Origin: Dyella japonica A8
GTDB taxonomy: Bacteria > Pseudomonadota > Gammaproteobacteria > Xanthomonadales > Rhodanobacteraceae
Assembly (NCBI RefSeq): GCF_000725385.1
Contig: NZ_CP008884.1
Span: 558,001-622,000 of the forward strand
Direction: 5' to 3'
DNA length: 64,000 bases
Shown here: positions 53,959 to 64,000 of the stretch, piece after piece
Numbering within the stretch: the first letter of the stretch is position 1
Layout of the letters: each line of letters begins with the position of its first letter
Translations under genes and position numbers: made by a program
The notes under the pieces: model-generated
What the model saw: the letters and a program-made list of their open reading frames with translations, nothing else
Database searches by the model: none
Told to the model about the DNA's origin: nothing

Positions 53959-53974
53959 ACGTAAACGTTTTCAT
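53959..53974. promoter_or_regulatory. LacI-family operator, autoregulatory
   Basis: ACGTAAACGTTTTCAT, a slightly imperfect palindrome around AACGTT, lies 53 bases upstream of the LacI gene start. It matches the sites at 42641 and 52788. Confidence 0.72.
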
Positions 53975-54151
53975 CGAAACTTGTAAAGTCACGATATCAG
54001 ACGTTTTCCGCTGCAACGCAAAAGTTCCAGCCCAGGAAAACCCGGGATAGGGGCACCAACCCGCGCCGCTATGGCGCAGCCGGCGATACGGCATCGCAAC
54101 ATCGATCGCTAAATTTCCGGTAGGGAACCAGACATGCTTGTGAAGCGGGTG

Positions 54152-54940
54152 TCAGCCGGCAGCACCTGTGCGGTGCGAAAACACCCAAGGCCACAATTCG
54201 GATGTGTCATACGCAGGCACCCACGAGCCATGGCCGACGCCGGGGAACTCGGTATAGCGGACCGGATCGCCCACCTTGAGCAGCGCCTTGTTCATGCCCC
54301 GCGATTCGTCGGGCGGCACCTGGTCGTCGATGGCGCCGTGGAAGATCCACGTCGGCATCGGCTTCACCCGGTTGGCGACCCATGCAAACGGGTCGACACC
54401 GTCGGGGACGCCGTACACCTTCAGTTCCGGCATGTCGTCCAGCGAGCGGATGCCGCCGCAGATCACCACGGCGGCGGCGAACAGGCCCGGGTGATCCACC
54501 GCCAGCTGCCACGCGCCGTATCCGCCCATGGAAAGTCCGGTGACGTAAAGCCGCGTGCGATCGCCGTGATAGGCCTCGATGCTCTGCTTCAGCGCGGCCA
54601 TGGCGGCGCGCTCCACCTCGCCGCTCCACACGGTGTTCTCGGGCGCCTGCGGGGCCACCACCACGGCGGGGAAATCGTCGCCGTGTGCCTTCAGCCACGG
54701 CGGCAGGCCCTGCCGCAGCTGGGCCTGGTTGTCATGGCCGCGTTCGCCGCTGCCGTGCAGGAACAGCACCACCGGCCATGCGCGATCCGCCGACCAGCCG
54801 TGCGGCACGAACACCTGGAAAGCATAGCGATGGCCATCCACCGTCACCTCGCTGGCGACGAAGTGCGCCTCGCCGGCATGGGCCGTCGATGCGCCGGCCA
54901 TCCACAGGGCCGCAGCCCACCCGAGGTGTTTCGTCGCCAT
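54152..54940 (-). CDS. Exported alpha/beta-hydrolase (LpqC/PHB-depolymerase-like esterase)
   Basis: The 262-residue product has a signal peptide (to ~residue 22). It carries the oxyanion region FLHGSGERG, nucleophile Ser in GLSMGGYGAWQ, Asp in HGAIDDQVPPDESRGM and His in GVGHGSW, a complete catalytic triad. Family members are polysaccharide-ester or polyester esterases. It lies 50 bases downstream of the isochorismatase-like gene on the same strand, possibly cotranscribed. Confidence 0.85.
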   Translation of the reverse strand: MATKHLGWAAALWMAGASTAHAGEAHFVASEVTVDGHRYAFQVFVPHGWSADRAWPVVLFLHGSGERGHDNQAQLRQGLPPWLKAHGDDFPAVVVAPQAPENTVWSGEVERAAMAALKQSIEAYHGDRTRLYVTGLSMGGYGAWQLAVDHPGLFAAAVVICGGIRSLDDMPELKVYGVPDGVDPFAWVANRVKPMPTWIFHGAIDDQVPPDESRGMNKALLKVGDPVRYTEFPGVGHGSWVPAYDTSELWPWVFSHRTGAAG

Positions 54941-54990
54941 GCCACTCTCCCGCGTGTTGGTTGGCGGGAGAGTAGCGAGCCGGCGCCGGG

Positions 54991-55560
54991 TCAGGCCAGC
55001 GCCGCCAATACCTGTTCGGTGGAACGCACCCGCCCAAGGCGGGGAAAGATGTTCTGCACGGCGAAGCGGTGATGGTCGGCGTGGGTGGAGCTCATGGCGT
55101 CCTCGACCAGCACCTGGTGGAAGCCCAGCTCCAGGGCCTGCCGAGCGGTGGATTCCACGCCGATGTTGGTGGACACGCCGCCCAGCACAATGTGGGTGAT
55201 GCCACGGCGACGCAGCTGCAGCTCCAGTTCGGTGCCGTAGAACGCACCCCACTGGCGCTTGGTGATGTGAATGTCGCCGTCGGCCGCGCTCAGTTCGTCG
55301 GCGTATTCCCACCAGTTGGCCGGAAGGGTCATGTTGCGCGGGGCCTCGTCGGCCTGCGGGCGCAGCATGTCGGCGCCATCGGCGGACCAGCCCACGCGGA
55401 CCAGCGCCACGGGTGCGCCCAGTTCGCGGAACCGAGCGGCGAGGCGACCAGCGCGTGCATTGACCTCGCCACTGGTATGGGGGCCGCCGGCAAACGCGGC
55501 GATGCCTTTCTGCAGATCGATAAGGACCAGGGCGGTCGTACGGGGATCCAACTTTTCCAT
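54991..55560 (-). CDS. Isochorismatase-fold hydrolase lacking the catalytic Cys
   Basis: The 189-residue product has the Asp in [11 protein letters not shown] and the Lys in [11 protein letters not shown]. At the position where cysteine hydrolases have Cys it has Gly ([14 protein letters not shown]). This matches the true isochorismatase-like or YcaC-like branch rather than nicotinamidases. The substrate is unknown. ATG 55560 follows GGAG. The divergent TetR gene and two operators in the shared region imply control by that regulator. Confidence 0.86.
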   Translation of the reverse strand: MEKLDPRTTALVLIDLQKGIAAFAGGPHTSGEVNARAGRLAARFRELGAPVALVRVGWSADGADMLRPQADEAPRNMTLPANWWEYADELSAADGDIHITKRQWGAFYGTELELQLRRRGITHIVLGGVSTNIGVESTARQALELGFHQVLVEDAMSSTHADHHRFAVQNIFPRLGRVRSTEQVLAALA

Positions 55561-55655
55561 CGTAAACTCCAGGGATATGCCGTGATCGAGTAGGCAACAG
55601 CGTAGAATCGGCGACATTCATGCAGCGCCGAAAGGCCTGCCGGAAAAACCTTTAT

Positions 55656-55696
55656 GTGAGGATAGCCTCACATTGGAGTTTATGAGGATGTCCTCA
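55656..55696. promoter_or_regulatory. Tandem TetR operators in the divergent promoter
   Basis: GTGAGGATAGCCTCAC (55656-55671) and TGAGGATGTCCTCA (55683-55696) are two palindromes sharing TGAGGAT...CCTCA. Their centres are 26 bp apart. The second covers the tetR start codon region, indicating autorepression, and both flank the isochorismatase-like gene promoter. Confidence 0.8.
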
Positions 55697-56308
55697 CAAA
55701 ATACAAGCCAGGGGGGACGTGCGCCCAGCCGTCGCCGTGGCCATGAGCGCGTGGCGGCCCTGCTTTCGGCGGCGTCGGACTGTTTCGTCGAAAAGGGTTT
55801 CGACGCCACCACCATGACCGAGATCGCCGCCCGCGCCGGCGCCTCCATCGGCTCGCTCTACCAGTTCTTCCCCACCAAGGAGGCCCTGGCCGAGGCGCTG
55901 ATCACCAGCCACGCCAACGGCCTGAACGAGCACATGGAGCAGCTGGTCGCGCAGACCGCCGGCTGGACCACCGAGGAACTGGCGGCGCGCCTGCTGCGCA
56001 CCTTCGCCGACTACCGCAAGCAGCACCCGTCCTTCGTTGCCCTGGTTGAAGTGGCCGGCCCTCTGCCCTCCATGCTGGGTCGCACCATTCGCCAGCGCAT
56101 GCGGGATTACCTGAGCCAGATCCTTGCGATTCATGCGCCCGGCATTCCCGCGGGCGAGCTGCGCCCCGCCGCGATGGTGGTACAGCAGTTGATGAAGGCC
56201 GCCGTTGCACTGGACGGCGAGCAACCTGCCAGCCTGCGAAAAGCCGCGCAAAACCAGCTGCAGCAAGCCCTTTCGCTGTATCTGAAAGACCTCGCATCGC
56301 AGCGTTGA
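55682..56308 (+). CDS. TetR/AcrR-family transcriptional regulator
   Basis: The ~208-residue product has a TetR HTH near residues 15-60 (ALLSAASDCFVEKGFDATTM, then ASIGSLYQFFPTKEALAEAL) and a C-terminal ligand-binding domain. The start may be ATG 55682 or ATG 55688; GGAG at 55675 suits the second better. It is divergent from the isochorismatase-like and esterase genes, whose regulator it probably is. Confidence 0.9.
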   Translation: MRMSSQNTSQGGRAPSRRRGHERVAALLSAASDCFVEKGFDATTMTEIAARAGASIGSLYQFFPTKEALAEALITSHANGLNEHMEQLVAQTAGWTTEELAARLLRTFADYRKQHPSFVALVEVAGPLPSMLGRTIRQRMRDYLSQILAIHAPGIPAGELRPAAMVVQQLMKAAVALDGEQPASLRKAAQNQLQQALSLYLKDLASQR

Positions 56309-56399
56309 TCGCCGCGCCCCTCGCGCGCGTGCCATGCACGCGCGAGCTGTTCGGCCATCTGGACGTCCGAATGTGCCGGGCGACACGCGACTGTAAAAT

Positions 56400-56452
56400 T
56401 TTCAAAAGAAACTGTTGACAACCCCTCGGACCGGCCGTTAGGGTCGGTTGCA
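56400..56452 (+). promoter_or_regulatory. leu operon promoter, predicted start on the leader ATG
   Basis: TTGACA (56415-56420) and TAGGGT (56439-56444), 18 bases apart, are followed after 7 bases by the leader ATG at 56452. The upstream block TTTCAAAAGAAACTGTTGAC (56400-56419) and the downstream pattern TAGGGTCGG...ATGTCGC both recur at the thr promoter. Confidence 0.65.
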
Positions 56453-56589
56453 TGTCGCAGCGCAACAGCCACGAACGCATAGCCGAACCGATTGGTCCCC
56501 CGACCATCGACGGCGCGCTGCGCCTTCGCAACAACCTCCTTCTTGCCCTTGTACTCGTACTCCTTATTACCAACGGAGGTGCGGGCTGA
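56452..56589 (+). CDS. leuL: Leucine/branched-chain operon leader peptide
   Basis: The 45-codon frame contains the run NNLLLALVLVLLITNGGAG at its end, rich in Leu, Val and Ile codons. It lies just before a classical terminator and leuA, so it senses charged branched-chain tRNAs. No Shine-Dalgarno precedes the ATG, which coincides with the predicted +1. The gene is too short for standard calling. Confidence 0.9.
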   Translation: MSQRNSHERIAEPIGPPTIDGALRLRNNLLLALVLVLLITNGGAG

Positions 56590-56634
56590 GGGCGTGTGTC
56601 CAGGTAAAGCAGAACTAACCTAGATACCACCAAC

Positions 56635-56669
56635 AAACCCCGCACCCGGTAACGGATGCGGGGTTTTTT
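56635..56669 (+). terminator. leu attenuator terminator
   Basis: CCCCGCACCCG (56638-56648) pairs with CGGATGCGGGG (56653-56663) and is followed by a T6 tract. It lies 46 bases after the leader stop and 35 bases before leuA. It is the attenuator element; ribosome stalling on the Leu/Val run should favour an antiterminator. Confidence 0.9.
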
Positions 56670-56703
56670 GTTGCCCAACGGCGCGTGCCAGCGGAGCCAA
56701 GCA

Positions 56704-58296
<1,593 letters not shown>

Positions 58297-58312
58297 TCGA
58301 AGGAGCCATGTA

Positions 58313-59317
58313 ATGACCACGCCATTCCTCTGGCACAACGGCCAGATCAAACCCTGGACCGAGGCCACGGTCCACGTCAGCACCCACGCCCTGCACTACG
58401 GCTCCTCGGTATTCGAAGGCGAGCGCGTGTATGCCACGCCGCAGGGCCCTGCCTACTTCCGCCTCGCCGACCACACGCGCCGCCTGTTCGAGTCGGCCAA
58501 GGTGTACGAGATCGAGATCGGCTACAGCGAAGACGAGATCAACGCCGCCTGTCACGAAGTGATCCGCGCGAACCGCATGAAGTCGGCCTACGTGCGCCCC
58601 ATCGTGTTCCGCGGCGCGGGTAGCCTGGGCGTGCTGCCCAAGGGCGATGCGCCGGTGGACGTGGCGATCATGGCGCTGGAATGGGGTGCGTACCTGGGTG
58701 ACGCCATCGAGCACGGCGCGGATGTCTGCGTGTCCTCGTGGAATCGCCCCGCCCCGAACACCTTCCCGAGCTGGGCCAAGGCCGGCGGCAATTACCTGAG
58801 CAGCCAGCTGATCGCGCTCGAAGCGCGGCGCGGCGGCTACGCCGAAGGCATCGCGCTGGGCCACAACGGCCTGCTGAGCGAAGGAGCGGGCGAGAACCTG
58901 TTCCTGGTGAAGAACGGCAAGCTGCTCACGCCGCCGACCAGCGCGGGCATCCTGGCCGGCATTACCCGCGAGTCGGTGATGACGCTGGCCGGCGAACTGG
59001 GCATCACCGTGGAAGAACGCGACCTGCCGCGCGAAGCGCTGTACACCGCCGACGAGATCTTCATGACCGGCACCGCCGCCGAAATCACGCCGGTGCGTTC
59101 GGTGGATCGCAAGCAGGTCGGCGCCGGTCGCCCGGGTGATGTGACGCGCGCGCTGCAGAAAGCGTTCTTCGGCTTGTTCGACGGCACCACCGAAGACAAG
59201 TGGGGCTGGCTCACGCCGGTATCTGATGTGGTCGTCCCTGACCACGAAGATCAAAAAGCGGCCATCCATGGCCGCACTCCTCAACAACAGCCCGCTTCGA
59301 TGGGGGCAGTCGCATGA
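58313..59317 (+). CDS. ilvE: Branched-chain amino-acid aminotransferase
   Basis: The 334-residue class IV PLP enzyme has [15 protein letters not shown], the PLP Lys in [17 protein letters not shown], and [15 protein letters not shown] with [14 protein letters not shown] near the end. It performs the last transamination for Leu, Ile and Val. AGGAG precedes ATG 58313. Its position between leuA and leuC puts the final step under the leucine attenuator. Its stop overlaps leuC (ATGA). Confidence 0.95.
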   Translation: MTTPFLWHNGQIKPWTEATVHVSTHALHYGSSVFEGERVYATPQGPAYFRLADHTRRLFESAKVYEIEIGYSEDEINAACHEVIRANRMKSAYVRPIVFRGAGSLGVLPKGDAPVDVAIMALEWGAYLGDAIEHGADVCVSSWNRPAPNTFPSWAKAGGNYLSSQLIALEARRGGYAEGIALGHNGLLSEGAGENLFLVKNGKLLTPPTSAGILAGITRESVMTLAGELGITVEERDLPREALYTADEIFMTGTAAEITPVRSVDRKQVGAGRPGDVTRALQKAFFGLFDGTTEDKWGWLTPVSDVVVPDHEDQKAAIHGRTPQQQPASMGAVA

Positions 59318-60741
59318 CCGCGAAGACCTTGTTCGAAAAAGTGTGGGAAGCCCACGTCGTCGCCGCTGAATCCAGCGACACGCCGGCCATCCTCTACATC
59401 GACCTGCATCTGGTGCACGAAGTCACCTCGCCGCAGGCCTTCAGCGAACTGCGCGAGCGCGGCCTGAAGCTGCGCCGCCCGGATCGCATGCTGGCCACGC
59501 TGGATCACTCCACCCCCACCCTGCCCGCGGGTGCGGATGGCGAGCGCCCGTATGCGAACGCCGAAGCCAAGGCGCAGGTGTCGCAGCTGGAGACGAACTG
59601 CCGCGAGTTCGGTGTGGAACTGCATGGCTGGGACAGCAGCGATCGCGGCATCGTGCACGTATTCGGTCCCGAGTTGGGTGCGACGCAGCCGGGCATGACC
59701 ATCGTCTGCGGCGACAGCCACACCTCCACCCACGGTGCGTTCGGCGCGCTGGCGTTCGGCATCGGCACCACTGAAGTGGGCCACGTGATGGCGACGCAGT
59801 GCCTGCTCCAGCGTAAGGCCAAGACCCTGGCGATCCACGTGGATGGCGACCTGCCTGCCGGCGTCGGCGCGAAGGACCTGATCCTGCACATCATTGGCGA
59901 GATCGGCGTGGACGGCGGCACGGGCTACGTCATCGAGTATCGCGGCAAGGCCATCGAAAAGCTGTCGATGGAAGAGCGCATGACCGTGTGCAATATGTCG
60001 ATCGAGGCGGGCGCACGCGCCGGCCTGATCGCACCGGACGAAACAACGTTCGCCTGGCTCAAGGGCCGCCCGCGTGCACCGCAAGGCGATGCGTGGGATG
60101 CCGCCGTGGCACGCTGGAAGGCGCTGCGCACCGACGAAGGTGCCGAGTTCGACCGCGAAGTGCGCATCGATGCCAGCACGGTCCGGCCCACGGTGACCTA
60201 CGGCACGCATCCGGGCATGGCGATTGCCATGGACAAGCCGGTGCCGACCGCGAGTAATCCGCAGGAAAAGCGCGCGCTCGACTACATGAAGAGCGAAGCG
60301 GGCAAGCCCATGCAAGGCACGCCGGTGGACGTGGTGTTCGTCGGCAGCTGCACCAACTCGCGCCTGTCGGACCTGCGCGAAGCCGCCCATGTGCTGCGTG
60401 GCCGTCGCGTGGCCGATGGCGTGCGCATGCTGGTGGTGCCGGGCTCCGAAGCGGTTCGCCGCGACGCGGAGAGCGAAGGCCTGCACCACGTGTTCACCGC
60501 CGCGGGCGCCGAGTGGCGCGAGCCGGGTTGTTCGATGTGCATCGCCATGAACGGTGACTTCGCGCAGCCGGGCCAATTGGTGGTGAGCACCTCCAACCGC
60601 AATTTCGAAGGCCGCCAGGGCAAGGGTGCGCGCACGGTATTGGCGAGCCCCGCCACCGCCGCCGCCTCCGCCGTCGCGGGCCGCATCGCCGATCCGCGCG
60701 AATACATGACGGGACGCGTCAACGAGGAGCAGGCCGCATGA
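59314..60741 (+). CDS. leuC: 3-isopropylmalate dehydratase large subunit
   Basis: The 475-residue aconitase-family protein has [37 protein letters not shown] (first cluster Cys) and [13 protein letters not shown] (the other two Cys of the 4Fe-4S cluster). It isomerises 2- to 3-isopropylmalate with LeuD. ATGA overlaps join it to ilvE and leuD. Confidence 0.97.
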   Translation: MTAKTLFEKVWEAHVVAAESSDTPAILYIDLHLVHEVTSPQAFSELRERGLKLRRPDRMLATLDHSTPTLPAGADGERPYANAEAKAQVSQLETNCREFGVELHGWDSSDRGIVHVFGPELGATQPGMTIVCGDSHTSTHGAFGALAFGIGTTEVGHVMATQCLLQRKAKTLAIHVDGDLPAGVGAKDLILHIIGEIGVDGGTGYVIEYRGKAIEKLSMEERMTVCNMSIEAGARAGLIAPDETTFAWLKGRPRAPQGDAWDAAVARWKALRTDEGAEFDREVRIDASTVRPTVTYGTHPGMAIAMDKPVPTASNPQEKRALDYMKSEAGKPMQGTPVDVVFVGSCTNSRLSDLREAAHVLRGRRVADGVRMLVVPGSEAVRRDAESEGLHHVFTAAGAEWREPGCSMCIAMNGDFAQPGQLVVSTSNRNFEGRQGKGARTVLASPATAAASAVAGRIADPREYMTGRVNEEQAA

Positions 60742-61322
60742 AGCCGATCACCCGCCTCCACTCGCGCACCGCCGTGTTGCCGGACGAGAACATCGACACC
60801 GATCGCATCATTCCGGCGCGCTTTCTCACCACCACCGAGCGCGCCGGCCTGGGCAAGCTGTGCTTCAACGACTGGCGCTACCAGGCAGACGGCAGCGACA
60901 ACCCGGCCTTCCCGCTGAACCAGCCGCAGGCGAAGGGTTGTTCCATCCTCGTCGCCGGCCGCAATTTCGGCTGCGGTTCCTCGCGTGAGCACGCACCGTG
61001 GGCGCTGCTGGATTACGGCATCCACGCCGTGCTGTGCAGCGAGATCGCGGACATCTTCCGCAACAACGCGCTGAAGAACGGCCTGCTCGCCATCGTGCTG
61101 GACGAAGCCGAGCACCGCTGGCTGCTCGCCAACCCCGGCATCGAACTGACCATCGACGTGCGCGAGCAGGTCATCGCCCTGCCGGATGGTGGCCATATCC
61201 GCTTCCAGCTCGAACCCTTCGCACGCCACTGCCTGCTCAACGGCGTGGATCAGCTGGGCTATCTGCGCCAGCACGAAGACGCCATCACCGCCTACGAACA
61301 ACGCACGGAGAAAGCTGCATGA
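60738..61322 (+). CDS. leuD: 3-isopropylmalate dehydratase small subunit
   Basis: The 194-residue swivel-domain subunit has [20 protein letters not shown] near the N terminus and [20 protein letters not shown] near residue 75. It completes the isomerase with LeuC. It overlaps leuC and leuB by ATGA junctions. Confidence 0.97.
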   Translation: MKPITRLHSRTAVLPDENIDTDRIIPARFLTTTERAGLGKLCFNDWRYQADGSDNPAFPLNQPQAKGCSILVAGRNFGCGSSREHAPWALLDYGIHAVLCSEIADIFRNNALKNGLLAIVLDEAEHRWLLANPGIELTIDVREQVIALPDGGHIRFQLEPFARHCLLNGVDQLGYLRQHEDAITAYEQRTEKAA

Positions 61323-62416
61323 GAGCGCACATCGTCACCCTGCCCGGCGACGGCGTCGGCCCCGAAGTCACTGCAGCGGCCGTGGCCGTGCTCGACGCGG
61401 TTGCCGCGCACTACGACCATCATTTCCATTTCGAGGAACATCAGATCGGCGGCTGCGCCATCGACGCCACCGGCGAACCGCTGCCGGCCGCATCACTGGA
61501 AGCCTGCAAGGCCGCCGACGCCGTGTTGCTCGGCGCGGTCGGTGGCCCCAAGTGGTCCGACCCGAATGCGCCGGTGCGCCCGGAGCAGGGCCTGCTCGCA
61601 CTGCGCGCTGCGCTGGGCGTGTACGCCAACCTGCGTCCGCTGCAGGTGCATCCGGCGCTGGCTGAACTGTCGCCGCTGAAGAACGAGAAGCTGAAGAACG
61701 TCGACGTGCTGTTCGTGCGCGAACTCACCGGCGGCGCCTACTTCGGCGCCAAGACGCGCACCATCGACACCGCCACCGACGAGTGCAAGTACACCGTCGC
61801 GGAGGTGGAACGAGTAACGCGCCGCGCCTTCGAGCTGGCGCGCGAACGCCACAAGCACGTCACCTCGGTGGACAAGGCCAACGTGCTGGAAACCTCGCGC
61901 CTGTGGCGCAGCACCGTGCAGCGCGTTGCCGCCGAATTCCCGGACGTGAAGCTGGAACACCAGCTGGTCGACTCGATGGCCATGCTGCTGCTGACGCAGC
62001 CGGGCAAGTACGACGTGGTCGTCACCGAGAACCTGTTCGGCGACATCCTCACCGACGAAGCCGCCGCACTGGCCGGTTCGCTGGGCCTGCTGCCTTCCGC
62101 GTCGCTGGGTGAAGGCAAGGGTGGCCTGTACGAACCCATCCACGGCTCCGCGCCGGATATCGCTGGCAAGGGCGTGGCCAACCCCACCGGCGCGATCCTG
62201 TCCGCCGCCATGCTGCTGCGTCACTCGCTGGGGTTGGAAGAAGAAGCGAGCACGGTGGAAGCCGCCGTGGCCGACGTGCTGGAACGTGGTCCGCATACGC
62301 GCGATATCGGTGGCAGCGCCGGCACGAAGGACGTGCTGGAGGCGGTGCTTGCCGCCATCGACGAACACGCGTGCAACGCGGCGGCGTTCCTGCGCTGGGG
62401 GCGGGCATGCGGTTGA
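61319..62416 (+). CDS. leuB: 3-isopropylmalate dehydrogenase
   Basis: The 365-residue NAD-dependent beta-decarboxylating dehydrogenase has [20 protein letters not shown] at the N terminus, [45 protein letters not shown] and [19 protein letters not shown]. It oxidises 3-isopropylmalate towards 2-ketoisocaproate. The start at 61319 overlaps the leuD stop. It is the last gene of the leu block before a family-A repeat. Confidence 0.97.
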   Translation: MRAHIVTLPGDGVGPEVTAAAVAVLDAVAAHYDHHFHFEEHQIGGCAIDATGEPLPAASLEACKAADAVLLGAVGGPKWSDPNAPVRPEQGLLALRAALGVYANLRPLQVHPALAELSPLKNEKLKNVDVLFVRELTGGAYFGAKTRTIDTATDECKYTVAEVERVTRRAFELARERHKHVTSVDKANVLETSRLWRSTVQRVAAEFPDVKLEHQLVDSMAMLLLTQPGKYDVVVTENLFGDILTDEAAALAGSLGLLPSASLGEGKGGLYEPIHGSAPDIAGKGVANPTGAILSAAMLLRHSLGLEEEASTVEAAVADVLERGPHTRDIGGSAGTKDVLEAVLAAIDEHACNAAAFLRWGRACG

Positions 62417-62440
62417 TTCCTGCCATCCCGCAAAAACCTT

Positions 62441-62531
62441 CCTCACCGTCATCCCCGCGGAGGCGGGGATCCAGCGTCTTTCGTGGCGGGCAAAGGCACT
62501 GGATTCCCGCCTTCGCGGGAATGACGGTGAC
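62441..62531. repeat. Palindromic repeat family A (full element)
   Basis: The left arm (CCTCACCGTCATCCCCGCGG from 62441, ending CCAG) mirrors 62499-62531. It lies between leuB and ilvD. The left half is more GC-rich than the right, so the stem has mismatches. Confidence 0.83.
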
Positions 62532-62581
62532 TTTGGCGGCAACCACCAGTCCTGCAAACATCTATCCACCGGAACCCCCGC

Positions 62582-64000
62582 ATGCGCAGTGACCTGATCA
62601 AAACCGGCCCCGACCGCGCACCGGCGCGCGCCATGCTGCGCGCCACCGGCCTGGACGATGCAGCTATCGCCAAGCCGCTGGTGGCCGTGGTGCACACCTG
62701 GTCCAACGTGAGCCCGTGCAACCTCAACCTGCGCGAGCTCGCCGAGCACGTCGCAGAGGGCATTCATGCCGCCGGCGGCACGCCCATCGAGTTCAACACC
62801 ATCGCAGTGACCGATGGCATCGCCATGGGCACGCCGGGCATGCGCGCCTCGCTGATCAGCCGCGAGGTGATCACCGATTCCATCGAGCTGGCCGTCGACG
62901 GCCACTGCCTGGACGCGATGGTGGTGCTGTGCGGCTGCGACAAGACCATCCCCGCCGCGGCGATGGCGATGGCTCGCCTGAACATCCCCAGCGTCGCGCT
63001 GTACGGTGGCACCATTGCGCACGGCACGCACGACAACCATCCCATCACCATCCAGCAGGTGTTCGAAGCGGTCGGCGCGCACGGCGCGGGCAAGATCGAC
63101 GACGCCGAACTGACCTCGGTGGAACGCGATGCCTGCCCGGGCGCGGGCGCCTGCGGTGGCCAGTTCACCGCCAACACCATGGCGATGGTGCTGACCACAC
63201 TCGGCCTGTCGCCGATGGGCTTCAACGATATTCCCGCCACGCACCCGGCCAAGGCGGCTGCCGCGCGCCGCTGTGGCGAGCTGGTGATGGATTGCCTGAG
63301 GGAGAACCGCACGCCGCGCGAATTCCTTAGCGAAACGGCGTTCCGCAATGCCACGCGCATGGTCGCCGCCACGGCCGGCTCCACCAATGCCGTACTGCAT
63401 CTCCTCGCCATTGCGCGCGAGGCGGGCACGCGCTGGACGCTGGAAGATTTCGAGCCGGCATCGAAGCACACGCCAGTGATTGCCGACCTGTTGCCGGGCG
63501 GTCGTTACACCGCCGTCGAGATGTTCGGCGCGGGTGGTAGCGCGCGTGTGGCGCAGGAATTGATCGCTGCCGGCATGCTGGACGATGCGCCCACCGTCAC
63601 GGGTCGCAGCCTTTTCGTCGAAGCCGCCGCCGCACCGCGCGCCGACACGCAGGACGTGGTGCATCCGGTCACGCAGCCGCTGAAGCCGCGTGGCGGCTAC
63701 TCCATTCTCTACGGCAACCTCGCGCCGGAAGGCTGCATCCTCAAGCTCGCCGGCAAGGGCGCGAATCATTTCGAAGGTCGCGCACGCGTCTTCGAGAGTG
63801 AGGAACAAGCCTTCGCTGCCGTGCAGGGCGGCACCATCGAAAAGGGTGACGTCATCGTCATCCGCAACGAAGGCCCCGCGGGTGGCCCCGGCATGCGTGA
63901 AATGCTGGGCGTTACCGCCGCGCTGATCGGCCGTGGCCTGGGCGACGACGTCGCGCTGATTACCGATGGCCGCTTCTCCGGCGCCACGCACGGCTACATG
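62582..64000 (+). CDS. ilvD: Dihydroxy-acid dehydratase, 3' end cut by the window
   Basis: The 473 visible residues of a ~560-570 residue family show VVHTWSNVSPCNLNL, CGCDKTIPAAAMAMARLNIP (cluster Cys), DACPGAGACGGQFTANTM (cluster Cys), and GPAGGPGMREML ending in ITDGRFSGATHG. It dehydrates dihydroxyisovalerate to 2-ketoisovalerate, the LeuA and IlvE substrate. It follows leuB by 165 bases containing a family-A repeat, so it may be cotranscribed only in part. The frame is open at the window end. Confidence 0.96.
   Translation, partial: MRSDLIKTGPDRAPARAMLRATGLDDAAIAKPLVAVVHTWSNVSPCNLNLRELAEHVAEGIHAAGGTPIEFNTIAVTDGIAMGTPGMRASLISREVITDSIELAVDGHCLDAMVVLCGCDKTIPAAAMAMARLNIPSVALYGGTIAHGTHDNHPITIQQVFEAVGAHGAGKIDDAELTSVERDACPGAGACGGQFTANTMAMVLTTLGLSPMGFNDIPATHPAKAAAARRCGELVMDCLRENRTPREFLSETAFRNATRMVAATAGSTNAVLHLLAIAREAGTRWTLEDFEPASKHTPVIADLLPGGRYTAVEMFGAGGSARVAQELIAAGMLDDAPTVTGRSLFVEAAAAPRADTQDVVHPVTQPLKPRGGYSILYGNLAPEGCILKLAGKGANHFEGRARVFESEEQAFAAVQGGTIEKGDVIVIRNEGPAGGPGMREMLGVTAALIGRGLGDDVALITDGRFSGATHGYM

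Noticed and set aside
61493..63991. 832-codon minus-strand open frame over leuB and ilvD
   Set aside because: It crosses a palindromic repeat and two conserved biosynthetic genes on the other strand; no motif supports it.

Overview
The window is a 64 kb piece of a GC-rich gammaproteobacterial chromosome. Several features suggest the Xanthomonadales, probably Rhodanobacteraceae (Dyella, Luteibacter or Rhodanobacter type): TonB-dependent receptors of the Xanthomonas/Caulobacter type, an xanthomonad-style N-acetylglucosamine locus (nagP, a LacI regulator, an SIS-type nagB, nagA and glucokinase-like kinases), and GTAG/GTGG-headed REP pairs. This placement is inferred from gene content; no marker gene was compared. 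I saw no tRNA, rRNA, CRISPR array, transposase or phage gene.

Layout. 1-9.3 kb is housekeeping: the 3' end of plsB, an exported amidohydrolase, a 1.1 kb repeat-rich gap, ubiE, a small lipoprotein, a Pr6Pr membrane protein, a GST-cupin-EamA operon facing an Lrp regulator, and a PAS-GAF-GGDEF cyclase. 9.7-32.4 kb is a chitin/GlcNAc utilisation locus. It holds GH20 and GH9 enzymes, two paralogous kinase + TonB-receptor operons, nagP, a LacI regulator, nagB-type and nagA genes, with TGACAACGTTGTCA operators. A complete 5-oxoproline operon (pxpB-pxpC-pxpA-DUF969-DUF979-pcp, 18.5-23.3 kb) sits between the two kinase/receptor units. 32.6-37 kb carries an LTA-synthase-like membrane phosphotransferase, a CpdB-like lipoprotein and a small membrane protein. 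37.3-41.1 kb is the threonine operon with a Thr-rich leader peptide; thrC carries a frameshift. 41.2-53.9 kb is a beta-glucan utilisation region: a GH1 beta-glucosidase, an ABC sugar importer, a GH144-type endo-beta-1,2-glucanase candidate, a TonB receptor and a LacI regulator, linked by GTAAACG-type operators and interrupted by a low-GC singleton gene. 54.1-56.3 kb has an esterase, an isochorismatase-fold hydrolase and a TetR regulator. 56.4-64 kb is the leucine/branched-chain operon (leader peptide, attenuator, leuA-ilvE-leuC-leuD-leuB) followed by ilvD, which runs off the window.

How the genes work together. Secreted GH20/GH9 enzymes and the receptors would deliver GlcNAc and chitooligosaccharides to NagP. 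The glucokinase-family kinases would phosphorylate GlcNAc, and NagA and the SIS deaminase would turn GlcNAc-6-P into fructose-6-P, under LacI control. Pcp would release pyroglutamate from peptides and PxpABC would turn it into glutamate. The glucan region repeats the receptor - glycosidase - ABC importer - cytoplasmic glucosidase logic.

The most notable observation is that the thr and leu leader peptides share a promoter block whose predicted transcription start falls on the leader ATG, so both leaders look leaderless. Also notable are the ~99% identical kinase copies beside clearly diverged receptors, the frameshifted thrC, and a LacI operator inside the first codons of a TonB-receptor gene.
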